Origin: Porphyromonadaceae bacterium
GTDB lineage: Bacteria; Bacteroidota; Bacteroidia; Bacteroidales; UBA12481
DNA length: 48,728 nucleotides
NCBI GenBank assembly: GCA_007280905.1
Contig: QYQM01000084.1
Location: 1 to 48,728 of the forward strand
Direction of reading: 5' to 3'
A program made the position numbers and the translations under genes. Position 1 is the stretch's first letter. Each line of letters opens with the position of its first letter. Shown here piece by piece: positions 7,321-15,588 of the stretch. The notes beneath the pieces are model-generated. The model was not told the origin of the DNA and made no database searches. It was given only the letters and a program-made list of their open reading frames with translations.

Positions 7321-9504
7321 TTATTTTTTCTCCCTCGATGAGCTACCGATCCGGAGGGAGTATTCGCCGGATTCAAGTTTCCAGCCTTTTTCATTTTCAT
7401 CGTACCAGGAGAGTTCGTTGACACAAATCAGTATCTGTACTTTTTTTTCTTCTCCCGGCTGAAGGTGAACCTTGGCAAAACCCTTTAGCTCTTTTACCGG
7501 GCGGTTTTTTACCTGTTCTGGCAGTGACGAATACACCTGGACCACTTCCGAACCTGCACGGGTACCGGTATTTTTAATGGTACAGGCCAGGCTGATGGTG
7601 TCGCCTGATGCATAACGGGCCTTATCCGTCTGGCAATCGCTATATTCAAAGAAGTTATAAGATAAACCGAAGCCAAACGGATACATCGGTTCAATCCCCC
7701 TGTTATCAAACCAGCGGTAACCGACCCATATATCTTCAAGATAATCTGCCTTTTGCGAATCACCCGGGAATGCATTTAAAGCATGTGCCGGAGAATCTTC
7801 CAGTTTTCCGGGTATAGTAAAGGGAAGTTTCCCTGAGGGATTAACCCGGCCCAGGATGATATCAGCCAGCGCATTCCCATGTTCAGAGCCTCCGAACCAG
7901 GTCCACAGCAAAGCTGTTGCTTTCTCTTCGATCCCCCTCAGGTCAAAGGGTCCTCCTGCTATCACAACCACTATGGTATTTGGATTGACCCGGATAACCG
8001 CGTTTACCAGTTCATCCTGACCGAACGGCAGAAGCATGTCATGGCGGTCAGTCCCTTCCGTATCGAACCTGCGGTTGGTTCCGATGACTACGATGGCAGC
8101 ATCACAGGAGGCGGCAGTGCGGACGGCTTCCCTGATCAGTTCAGGATCCGGTTCCGGATCATCCTCCCTGCCAAAGACCCGGGTTGAGTCGCGGACCGGC
8201 AGGTACTGTTCCCTGTAACCTTGCGCGAACTTCAGACTAACCCGTTTGCCCAGGCGGTTCTGAAAGCCCTGTAAAACGGTCACTTCATAATTTGCCTTTA
8301 CTCCTGATCCGAAGCCCCCACCTGCGAAGGTTTCGGTTGCATTGTCCCCGATAATGGCCAATGACCGGATTGCGGCCGGTTCCAGAGGAAGGATTCCTGC
8401 GCTGTTTTTTAAAAGGACCACAGCTTCCGACGCAACATCATAAACCAGTTGGTGATTTGCGGGAGTGTTGATCTCACCGGCCGTCCTGCCTGCCTTGCCG
8501 GTCTTACAGTTCATCAGCACCCGGAGCAGCCGTCTGACTTTTTCATCGATGATTTTTTCGTCGATGACACCATTTTTAACAGCAATCACCAAACGGTCGC
8601 TGAAATAATAATCCTTGTAAGGAGCCTCAGTTCCCATTTCTATGTCGAGCCCGGCTAAGGCAGATTCAACAGTACTGTGAACCGCCCCCCAGTCGCTGAT
8701 CACCGCTCCTCTGAAGCCCCACTCTTTTCTCAATATCTCATTCAAAAAATATTCATTTTCACATAGATAGCTCCCACGGAATTTATTATATGCACCCATG
8801 ATGGTGTAGCTGCCGCCTTCCATTACTGCGGCCTTAAATCCGGGAAGGTAGATTTCCCTGACAGCTCTTTCGCTGGCTATTACATCGATATTTCCACGGT
8901 TGGTTTCCTGGTTGTTCACGGCATAATGCTTGACGCAAGCGGCGACATCCTGTTCCTGTACGCCGTGAATATAGGGTATTACCATTCGTGAGATCAGGAA
9001 GGGGTCTTCGGAAAAATATTCATAGTTGCGGCCGCAGAGCGGCGACCGGATGATATTGATGGCAGGAGCGAGGAGGATATCCTTATTCCGTGCACGGGCT
9101 TCCATTCCGATGGCAATACCATATTTATAAGCAAGGACGGTATTCCAGGTTGCGGCCAATGCACTGCTGGTCGGGAAAAAGGTTGCCGAATCGGTAGTCC
9201 AGCCGATCGGATTCCAGGAATCGCGTGAAATTTCTTCACGGATTCCCAGGGGGCCGTCGGTATATTGAACCTCGGAAATCCCGAACTGCGGAAGCCCGGC
9301 GGAGGTGAACTTTCCATTACCGTGCAGAAGGGCAACTTTTTCTTCGAGGGACAGCGCCTTAATGATCCGGGTGATCTCCTTTTCATAGGCCAAGCTCAAT
9401 GTTTTGGTAACCATAGCATTCTTCCCTTCCGTTGTTTTGCTGCAGTCCGGGGCCAGCATGTATAGACAATATCCGGCTATGCCTGCAATGATCCAACATT
9501 TCAT
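7321..9504 (-). CDS. GH3 beta-glycosidase (beta-glucosidase type)
   Basis: Hydrolyses terminal beta-linked sugars from oligosaccharides, likely in the periplasm. 727 residues: a hydrophobic N-terminus (about 4-18) that may be a signal or anchor, the GH3 N-terminal barrel with VISDWGA holding the predicted nucleophile Asp271, KHYAVNNQE (192-200), the C-terminal alpha/beta domain (GGGFGSG, WFGGSEHGNALADIILG) and a fibronectin III-like end (LSYNFFEYSD). PDCSK near residue 19-23 is not a clean lipobox. An internal Met31 is an alternative start that would remove the export signal. It lies 6 nt after the Nudix-type regulator and 2 nt before the GH5 gene, suggesting a three-gene operon. Confidence 0.93.
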   Translation of the reverse strand: MKCWIIAGIAGYCLYMLAPDCSKTTEGKNAMVTKTLSLAYEKEITRIIKALSLEEKVALLHGNGKFTSAGLPQFGISEVQYTDGPLGIREEISRDSWNPIGWTTDSATFFPTSSALAATWNTVLAYKYGIAIGMEARARNKDILLAPAINIIRSPLCGRNYEYFSEDPFLISRMVIPYIHGVQEQDVAACVKHYAVNNQETNRGNIDVIASERAVREIYLPGFKAAVMEGGSYTIMGAYNKFRGSYLCENEYFLNEILRKEWGFRGAVISDWGAVHSTVESALAGLDIEMGTEAPYKDYYFSDRLVIAVKNGVIDEKIIDEKVRRLLRVLMNCKTGKAGRTAGEINTPANHQLVYDVASEAVVLLKNSAGILPLEPAAIRSLAIIGDNATETFAGGGFGSGVKANYEVTVLQGFQNRLGKRVSLKFAQGYREQYLPVRDSTRVFGREDDPEPDPELIREAVRTAASCDAAIVVIGTNRRFDTEGTDRHDMLLPFGQDELVNAVIRVNPNTIVVVIAGGPFDLRGIEEKATALLWTWFGGSEHGNALADIILGRVNPSGKLPFTIPGKLEDSPAHALNAFPGDSQKADYLEDIWVGYRWFDNRGIEPMYPFGFGLSYNFFEYSDCQTDKARYASGDTISLACTIKNTGTRAGSEVVQVYSSLPEQVKNRPVKELKGFAKVHLQPGEEKKVQILICVNELSWYDENEKGWKLESGEYSLRIGSSSREKK

Positions 9505-9510
9505 TTCTGG

Positions 9511-10275
9511 TCAGGTTATCAATGTGAACTTCTCCTTTTTCTTTCTCTCATAAACATCCCTGCTGAACATGTAATAACGGGCAGGTGTATGCGCGACCCC
9601 CATTTGTTTTTCATTAAGGGAGACCACAAACTCGAGGTTGGCCAGCTTCTTCCTGAAATTGCGTTTATCCAGGGTTTTCCCCAATATGACCTCATACAGG
9701 TTCTGAATCTGAGAAGCGGTAAATTTTTCTGGCAGGAGCTCAAATATTACCGGTTTGGACATGATCTTCTCCCGAAGAAACTGCAGAGCCGAGTCCAGTA
9801 TCCGGGCATGGTCAAATGCCATGTTCGCGATGCGATCAAGTTGGTGCCAGCGGGGGTTTTTCCCGTACCAGTCGGGCATCGTATCATTCCCGTTCTGTTT
9901 CAGATAGTATTTCTCGAGCGGGATCAGGGAAAAATAACCAGCCGTGATGACGCGGGTCTGCGGATCCTTTCCAATGGCCGCCAGCCATTGCTGGTCCTTT
10001 GGGTTATCGAGCCGGTTGGGATCGCTGAAAACTGCAAATTGCTCCAGATAAATATCGTTGAGCCCCGTCAGTTCGAACAGGATACGCTGGGCAGCTGTAT
10101 CCAGATCCTCATTGTTGCGGATATGATTACCGGGCAGGGTAAGATCCTTAAAAATAAGATCCTTCCCACCGGCCTTATGAAGATGCCGCTCAAGGAGCAG
10201 AACTTTAAGGCTTTTCAGATCGTAACCAAAAATTACACAGTCAACCGAGATATTTTCGTTAAAAGCGGTATTCAT
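9511..10275 (-). CDS. Nudix-type transcriptional regulator (NrtR/AraR-like)
   Basis: 254 residues. The N-terminal half (about 10-150) has a Nudix fold, but the Nudix box region starting at GNHIRNNEDLD lacks the standard GX5E spacing and the REUXEE core (RILFELTGL instead), so hydrolase activity is probably lost. The C-terminal ~80 residues resemble a winged helix (EKFTASQIQNLYEVILGK, then RNFRKKLANL). This architecture is known for NrtR-family repressors and the Bacteroides arabinose regulator AraR, which sense sugars or sugar derivatives. It leads the GH3-GH5 operon and is divergent from a SusC leader; two matching dyads lie in the shared gap, so autoregulation plus control of both sides is likely. 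The ligand is unknown. Confidence 0.85.
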   Translation of the reverse strand: MNTAFNENISVDCVIFGYDLKSLKVLLLERHLHKAGGKDLIFKDLTLPGNHIRNNEDLDTAAQRILFELTGLNDIYLEQFAVFSDPNRLDNPKDQQWLAAIGKDPQTRVITAGYFSLIPLEKYYLKQNGNDTMPDWYGKNPRWHQLDRIANMAFDHARILDSALQFLREKIMSKPVIFELLPEKFTASQIQNLYEVILGKTLDKRNFRKKLANLEFVVSLNEKQMGVAHTPARYYMFSRDVYERKKKEKFTLIT

Positions 10276-10282
10276 CGGGTTC

Positions 10283-10297
10283 GTGTATTTTTTACAC
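10283..10297. promoter_or_regulatory. Dyad operator 1, GTGTA-N5-TACAC
   Basis: Perfect inverted repeat with a TTTTT spacer, 8 nt upstream of the regulator start codon and 17 nt downstream of its -7 element. It has the same format as the dyad at 10418-10432. Likely the autoregulatory site of the Nudix-type regulator. Confidence 0.65.
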
Positions 10298-10314
10298 TAG
10301 CCATATTCTGGAAT

Positions 10315-10345
10315 CAAAAATATAGATTAAGATACAACCTGCAAA
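10315..10345 (-). promoter_or_regulatory. Promoter of the Nudix regulator-GH3-GH5 operon
   Basis: On the minus strand, TTTG (10342-10345), 19 nt, then TATTTTTG (10315-10322), which matches the Bacteroidota -33/-7 pattern at consensus spacing. Transcription would start near 10308, just upstream of dyad operator 1. Confidence 0.65.
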
Positions 10346-10376
10346 AAAACGTAAATAATTTTTTTTAAGTATTTTC

Positions 10377-10407
10377 TTGTTTTTAATAAACCTGCTCAAT
10401 AACTTTG
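10377..10407 (+). promoter_or_regulatory. Promoter of the SusC leader and probably the GH2 gene
   Basis: TTG (10377-10379), 20 nt, then TAACTTTG (10400-10407), a perfect -7 element. The predicted start near 10414 lies directly before dyad operator 2. The remaining leader to the ATG at 10532 is about 115 nt with no hairpin that I can support. Confidence 0.65.
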
Positions 10408-10417
10408 GTACTTATTG

Positions 10418-10432
10418 GTGTACTTTATACAC
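10418..10432. promoter_or_regulatory. Dyad operator 2, GTGTA-N5-TACAC
   Basis: Perfect inverted repeat with a CTTTA spacer, starting 10 nt after the -7 element of the rightward promoter and thus covering the first transcribed bases. Same half-sites and spacing as operator 1, 121 bp away on the other side of the divergent promoters. Confidence 0.65.
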
Positions 10433-10531
10433 ACTCGATTCACAAATGTGGTACGGGCGGGGAAGGACACTGACACGATCTGTAAAGCTTTTATCTAAAC
10501 AAACAATAACTTGTTTCAAAAACTATCTTCT

Positions 10532-10861
10532 ATGAAAAGACTTTTGCTGTTTGCAATTGTTGCCGCGCTCGGGCTACAGCTATTTGCCCAGCAGCGTACG
10601 GTGACAGGGCGCGTTACGGCGGCTGAGGACGGAAGTCCGATCCCCGGCGTAACGGTCCTGGTAAAAGGAACAACCAGCATGGGGACTACCACGGGTGCGA
10701 ATGGGGATTTTTCCATTTCCGTACCTCAGACCGGAGCCACCCTGCGGTTTTCTTTCGTCGGGAAAATTCCCCAGGAGATACCGGTGGGTTCCCGGAGGAT
10801 TCCCTGGCAGGTTTCTGGAAATGCCCTTATCATAATACCCGGGCATGCCTTGAAGGAATAA
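10532..10861 (+). pseudogene. SusC/TonB-dependent transporter leader fragment
   Basis: 109 codons from the ATG at 10532. Residues 1-20 are a signal peptide ending in LQLFAQ. Residues 22-88 match the carboxypeptidase-regulatory-like domain that opens SusC proteins (VTGRVTAAEDGSPIPGVTV, GTTTGANGDFSIS, LRFSFVG, QEIPVG). After this the sequence departs from the family (SRRIPWQVSG...) and stops; the plug, barrel and any SusD partner are missing, where an intact SusC needs about 1000 residues. It looks like the left end of a deletion that fused the promoter and leader to the sequence before the GH2 gene. A small free-standing exported domain is possible but less likely. Confidence 0.75.
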
Positions 10862-10891
10862 AAAGATTGTCCAACTTGTAAAAAAAAATCC

Positions 10892-13471
10892 ATGTACCGA
10901 TTTATCTTCTTTTTGCTGGTGCTGATCTCATCGTTCCAGGTTCAGGCGCAGCAACTCATGAGAAAAGACATAGGCAGCGGCTGGCAATTCTCGCAAACCG
11001 GATTGAATGAATGGATGCGGGCAACGGTTCCCGGAACCGTCCAAACGGATCTGTTGGCCAATGAAAAAATCCGTGATCCCTATTTTGGCATCGAAGAGCG
11101 ATCGGTTCAGTGGATCGATAAGGTCGGCTGGAGTTATAAAACCTCATTCGATACCGATCCTGCCTGGCTGAAATCGGATCATGCCGAACTGGTTTTTGAA
11201 GGCCTGGATACCTATGCCACAGTCTGGCTCAACGGGGAAAAAATTCTTGAAGCCGATAATATGTTCTTAGCCTGGAGAGCAGATATCAAAAGTATTCTGC
11301 AGCTAAAAAACAACGAGCTTCTTGTCGCATTCCGGTCACCCATATTTGAAGGCCTGAAAAAACAATCGGAATACGGCCTGAGACTGCCGGCTAGCAACGA
11401 CCAGTCCGAAACCGGGCAGGCCGGCAACAACCAGGTCAGCATCTTCACACGCAAGGCAGGTTATCATTACGGCTGGGACTGGGGTCCGCGGCTGGTACCC
11501 AGCGGGATCTGGCGACCTGTTTACATCGAGGCCTGGAATGACATCAGGATTTCCGATGTATTCATATCAACTCTCACACTATCAGGCAAAACCGCACGAT
11601 TACAGGTTGATATGACAATATTGGCGGACAAGCCTTCACGTTTCAACCTGGTTTTGCAGAGCGGTGATCAGATCTGGCTATCAGTTCCGGTTGAATTGAC
11701 AAAGGGGAATAACCGGATCAACCGGGAATTTGAAGTAATAAAACCCAAACCCTGGTGGCCCAGGGGATATGGTGAACCATATTTATATCCTGTCACCTGC
11801 ACAATTGCTAATGAATCAGGCTCAATATCAGACTATTCCTTAAAAACCGGTATCCGTACAGTCAGGCTCGTTCAGGATCCTGATCCCGACGGCAACGGGC
11901 GAAGTTTCTATTTTGAAGTCAACGGTACACCGGTTTTTGCCAAGGGGGCCAACTACATTCCAAGCGATGTTTTCCTGCCCCGGATCACTCCGGATGAATA
12001 CCGGAAGATCGTGGGTTCGGCCGCATTTGCCAATATGAATATGCTCCGTGTCTGGGGCGGAGGAATCTATGAAAACAACCTTTTCTACGACCTGTGCGAT
12101 GAAGCCGGAATCCTGATCTGGCAGGATTTCATGTTCGCCTGCTCCATGTACCCGGGAAATAAGGAATTCCTGGCCAGCGTTACCGGAGAAGCCAGGCAGA
12201 ACATTATCCGCCTCCGGAACCATCCTTCCATTGCATTATGGTGCGGCAACAACGAGATTGAAGCTGCCTGGGGACAGTACGAGGAAAACATGGGCTGGGG
12301 ATGGAAACAGCACTATACCAAATCACAGCGCGACATGATCTGGCAAGCCTATGATACTATATTCCATTCCATCCTGGCGGGTGAGGTCGGAAAATTGGAT
12401 CCGTTGGTCCCTTACTGGCACTCATCACCGAGTGCCGGGATGGGCAAGCTGGCCACTAATGAAACCCGGTCAGGCGATAATCACTATTGGGGAGTCTGGC
12501 ATCAGAAGCATCCCTTCTCTGATTATAACCGCTACATCAGTCGGTTCATGAGCGAATACGGCTTCCAGTCGTTCCCCGAATTTGATGCGGTAAAACAGTA
12601 TACTGTACCCGGCGATTGGGATATCGAGTCGCCGGTAATGAGCTCCCATCAGCGGAGCGGGATCGGAAATCTGCGTATCCGCGAATACATGGATGCTGAT
12701 TACATTATTCCGAAAGAATTCAGTAATTTCCTCTATGTCAGCCAATTGCTTCAGGCCGAAGGGATTAAATCAGCCATTGAGGCCCACCGGAAGAACAAAC
12801 CCTACTGCATGGGGACGCTTTACTGGCAGCTCAATGATTGCTGGCCGGTGGCAAGCTGGTCGTCCACCGATTATTACCGGAACTACAAAGCACTGCACTA
12901 TTTTGCCAAAAAGGCTTATGAACCTGTCGTGGTCATTACCTCGGCATCTGGAGATAATGTTGAATTCCGGATCGTCTCCGACAGGCAGGTACGGATGAAA
13001 GGAACTCTGAATATCAGGGTTTATTCTCTGGATGGCAAGGTTTTGTCGGATCAGAGCCGGGCAGTAGCGGTAGAATCGTTTGGCAATGTGGTTGCCGCAA
13101 TACCGCCGATAAAGACTCTCCTGCAGGGCCATCCGGCAAGCGATGTAGTCATTGAAGCTACCCTGCTTGAAAAGGAGTTTCCCGTCCATCGGAGTCTATT
13201 CTACCTCGTAAAACCCAAGGATCTTTCTCTTTCAAAAGCAAAAATCAGTTTAAAAGCAGAAGACGGGGGATCGGAATGGATTATCCGGATCAATGCTGAT
13301 AAATTAGTTAAAAACCTGATGATTACTTATAATGGACGCACCGGGATTTTTTCAGATAATTATTTTGATCTGCTCCCGGGGGAAACAGCAATTATAAGGT
13401 TGGCGAAAAGCTGGACGCCAACTAACCCCGAAAGTAATCTGAAAATAAAATCGCTGGTTGATACCTATTGA
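10892..13471 (+). CDS. GH2 beta-mannosidase
   Basis: 859 residues, exported (signal peptide 1-20, ends VQAQQ). Releases terminal beta-mannose from mannan oligosaccharides. GH2 sandwich domains precede the barrel; SYKTSFDTDP and YHYGWDWGPRLVPSGIWRPV are typical of the mannosidase branch. The acid/base lies in WCGNNEIE (Glu455) and the nucleophile in FMSEYGFQSFPE (Glu555). LYWQLNDCWPVASWSS follows, also typical. The gene begins 30 nt after the broken SusC leader and probably uses its promoter. It ends before a CTCTGTGG inverted repeat. The GH2 label is secure; beta-mannosidase over other GH2 activities is well supported by motifs. Confidence 0.93.
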   Translation: MYRFIFFLLVLISSFQVQAQQLMRKDIGSGWQFSQTGLNEWMRATVPGTVQTDLLANEKIRDPYFGIEERSVQWIDKVGWSYKTSFDTDPAWLKSDHAELVFEGLDTYATVWLNGEKILEADNMFLAWRADIKSILQLKNNELLVAFRSPIFEGLKKQSEYGLRLPASNDQSETGQAGNNQVSIFTRKAGYHYGWDWGPRLVPSGIWRPVYIEAWNDIRISDVFISTLTLSGKTARLQVDMTILADKPSRFNLVLQSGDQIWLSVPVELTKGNNRINREFEVIKPKPWWPRGYGEPYLYPVTCTIANESGSISDYSLKTGIRTVRLVQDPDPDGNGRSFYFEVNGTPVFAKGANYIPSDVFLPRITPDEYRKIVGSAAFANMNMLRVWGGGIYENNLFYDLCDEAGILIWQDFMFACSMYPGNKEFLASVTGEARQNIIRLRNHPSIALWCGNNEIEAAWGQYEENMGWGWKQHYTKSQRDMIWQAYDTIFHSILAGEVGKLDPLVPYWHSSPSAGMGKLATNETRSGDNHYWGVWHQKHPFSDYNRYISRFMSEYGFQSFPEFDAVKQYTVPGDWDIESPVMSSHQRSGIGNLRIREYMDADYIIPKEFSNFLYVSQLLQAEGIKSAIEAHRKNKPYCMGTLYWQLNDCWPVASWSSTDYYRNYKALHYFAKKAYEPVVVITSASGDNVEFRIVSDRQVRMKGTLNIRVYSLDGKVLSDQSRAVAVESFGNVVAAIPPIKTLLQGHPASDVVIEATLLEKEFPVHRSLFYLVKPKDLSLSKAKISLKAEDGGSEWIIRINADKLVKNLMITYNGRTGIFSDNYFDLLPGETAIIRLAKSWTPTNPESNLKIKSLVDTY

Positions 13472-13492
13472 TCGCGAATCTTTAAATTATTA

Positions 13493-13597
13493 CTTCGTTC
13501 TCTGTGGCTCTCTGTGGTACTCTGCGAACCTCTGTGTAAAAAAAAGAAATTTCACAGAGAGCCACGGAGATCCAAAGAGAACCACAGAGAAAAAAAG
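13493..13597. repeat. CTCTGTGG-rich imperfect inverted repeat
   Basis: The left arm carries tandem variants of CTCTGTGG about every 11-12 nt, then an A-rich centre, and the right arm carries the reverse complement set (CACAGAG, CCACGGAG, CCACAGAG). The arms are about 42 nt each. It could fold into a long hairpin between the GH2 gene and panD and may end transcription in both directions. It marks the right edge of the glycan-degradation block. Confidence 0.8.
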
Positions 13598-13737
13598 AAA
13601 ACGGTCCTCAGATTCCCCATTTATGTAGCTTCTTTTAGATAGTTATTTTTTTGGGGCCATATAGTGACCTACTGAAGGACTAGTTTGCAACAAATTGTCC
13701 CCTTCGGCCGTTTAAAAATGACCTTAATTATTTTACG

Positions 13738-13745
13738 TACCTTTG
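13738..13745 (+). promoter_or_regulatory. -7 element of panD
   Basis: TACCTTTG is a full match to TAnnTTTG. Start of transcription near 13752, 15 nt before the ATG. The following bases GCAGCGG are shared with the -7 region of the penicillin-binding-protein gene. The rest of the 295-nt gap, apart from the inverted repeat, shows no gene. Confidence 0.55.
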
Positions 13746-13766
13746 CAGCGGTTTTAAAGGCAAAAA

Positions 13767-14120
13767 ATGTTTATAGAAGTCTGTAAATCAAAGATCCACA
13801 AGGTAACCATCTCGGAAGCCAACCTCCAGTATGTCGGGAGTATTACCGTCGATGAAGATCTGATGGATGCTGCCAATCTCATTGAAAATGAAAAAGTTCA
13901 GATCGTAAACCTGAACAACGGAGAACGTCTTGAAACATACGTCATCAAAGGAGTACGGGGCTCGGGTAATATTTGCATGAATGGTGCCGCTGCCCGCAAG
14001 GCTCAGGTTGGCGATGTAGTTATTATCATCTCGTATGCCATGATGGACTTCGAAGAAGCCAAAACCTTCAAACCGTCACTGGTTTTCCCCGACACCGCAA
14101 CCAACCGGCTGGTGATTTAA
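13767..14120 (+). CDS. panD: Aspartate 1-decarboxylase
   Basis: Makes beta-alanine from aspartate for pantothenate synthesis, supplying PanC. 117 residues, the normal length. The Gly24-Ser25 bond in [15 protein letters not shown] is the self-cleavage site that creates the pyruvoyl cofactor; [12 protein letters not shown] and [10 protein letters not shown] are also conserved. It has its own promoter. In many Bacteroidota, as I recall, panC and panD are adjacent; here they are separated by the GH block at 5369-13597. Confidence 0.97.
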   Translation: MFIEVCKSKIHKVTISEANLQYVGSITVDEDLMDAANLIENEKVQIVNLNNGERLETYVIKGVRGSGNICMNGAAARKAQVGDVVIIISYAMMDFEEAKTFKPSLVFPDTATNRLVI

Positions 14121-14155
14121 GCGAAAGAAGTGACGAGTGACAACTATAAATTTCC

Positions 14156-14215
14156 CTCGGAGAATTGTCCTCCCGGCGAAAGCCGGGACCCTGTCCCTGA
14201 CAACAAACGCTTGCC
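14156..14215 (+). repeat. REP-like GC hairpin element, copy 1
   Basis: CTCGGAG, ATTGTC, then the hairpin CCCGGCGAAAGCCGGG and a conserved flank GACCCTGTCCCTGACAAC. Nearly identical to copy 2 at 17981-18039 over almost 60 nt. Lies in the panD-radA gap. Confidence 0.8.
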
Positions 14216-14232
14216 TGAAACCCTGAAACCAT

Positions 14233-15588
14233 ATGGCCACGAAAACCACATTCAGCTGTACCAATTGCGGCGCAAATTCCTCAAAATGGATCGGCAGATG
14301 CCCGAGTTGCGGAGAGTGGAATACCTATATCGAAGAGGTGATCGTTAAATCGGCACGGCCTGGAAAGCCAAAATCATTCATTCATTCAACCCCAAAGCGG
14401 CTTCCCGACATCGACCGGCTGGCTTTTCAGCGTATTAAAAGCGGTATCGGGGAATTCGACCGGGTAACCGGGGATGGATTGGTTCCGGGATCATTGGTTC
14501 TGATCGGCGGAGAACCCGGCATCGGAAAATCGACCCTCGTTTTGCAGATGGCCCTGCGCCTTAAGCATAAAAAGATATTATATGTATCGGGCGAAGAGAG
14601 TCTGGAACAGTTGAAACTCAGGGCTGAGCGCATCGGCGATGATCACGACGGATTTTATCTGTTAAGTGAGACCTCTTTAGAAAACCTGTTGAAGCAACTG
14701 GATGAATTTCAGCCCGAACTGCTCATTGTTGACTCGATCCAGACGCTTGTTACCGAACGCGTCGACGGATCAGCAGGCACCATCAGCCAGATCCGGGAGT
14801 GTGCCACCGATTTGATGAAATTTGCCAAGGAGAGCCAGACGCCGGTCATACTGATCGGACATATCAATAAAGAAGGTCTTCTGGCCGGGCCAAAAGTACT
14901 GGAACACATGGTTGATACGGTTCTCCAGTTCGAGGGCGATCTGCACCATCAATACAGGATATTGAGGGCCAGTAAAAACCGGTTTGGCTCAACCGATGAA
15001 CTCGGGATCTTTGAAATGAATTCCCAGGGTTTGCGCGAAGTGACCAATCCATCGGAGCTTCTGCTGGCTAACAGGGATCTGTCGCTTAGCGGAAACGCCA
15101 TTTCTGTATCCATGGAAGGACAGCGTTCTCTCCTGCTGGAAACACAGGCACTCGTAAGTTCCTCGGTATATGGCACCCCCCAGCGGTCGACCACAGGCTT
15201 CGATCCGCGCCGCCTGAATATGCTGCTGGCTGTTCTGGAAAAACGTGCCGGTTTCCGTCTCGCCACCAAAGATGTTTTTCTGAATATGGCCGGTGGGTTG
15301 CGGATTACTGATCCGGCAACTGACCTGGCCGTTATTGCCGCTATTCTTTCCTCAGATAAAAATCAGCCACTGGATCAACAATACTGCTTTACCGGAGAGA
15401 TTGGCCTTTCAGGCGAAGCACGCCCGGTAAACCGCATCGAAAACCGCCTCGCCGAAGCCAGCCGGCTCGGCTTTAAACGGATTTTTATTCCAGCCTTTAA
15501 TAAAAAGGGAATCGATCTGAAAAGATTCCAGATCGAAATCGTGCCGATCAGGCATCTGGGTGATTTATTGAAAGAGCTATTTTCCTAA
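14233..15588 (+). CDS. radA: DNA repair ATPase RadA (Sms)
   Basis: Promotes branch migration and processing of recombination intermediates. 451 residues, normal length. C4 zinc finger Cys9, Cys12, Cys23, Cys26; Walker A GGEPGIGKST (92-101); Walker B LLIVDSIQ (163-170); the RadA-specific KNRFG (248-252); a Lon-like C-terminal domain (from about 290) that lacks protease function in this family. The start codon follows directly after a REP-like element. The stop overlaps the stop of the convergent penicillin-binding-protein gene by 3 nt. Confidence 0.97.
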   Translation: MATKTTFSCTNCGANSSKWIGRCPSCGEWNTYIEEVIVKSARPGKPKSFIHSTPKRLPDIDRLAFQRIKSGIGEFDRVTGDGLVPGSLVLIGGEPGIGKSTLVLQMALRLKHKKILYVSGEESLEQLKLRAERIGDDHDGFYLLSETSLENLLKQLDEFQPELLIVDSIQTLVTERVDGSAGTISQIRECATDLMKFAKESQTPVILIGHINKEGLLAGPKVLEHMVDTVLQFEGDLHHQYRILRASKNRFGSTDELGIFEMNSQGLREVTNPSELLLANRDLSLSGNAISVSMEGQRSLLLETQALVSSSVYGTPQRSTTGFDPRRLNMLLAVLEKRAGFRLATKDVFLNMAGGLRITDPATDLAVIAAILSSDKNQPLDQQYCFTGEIGLSGEARPVNRIENRLAEASRLGFKRIFIPAFNKKGIDLKRFQIEIVPIRHLGDLLKELFS

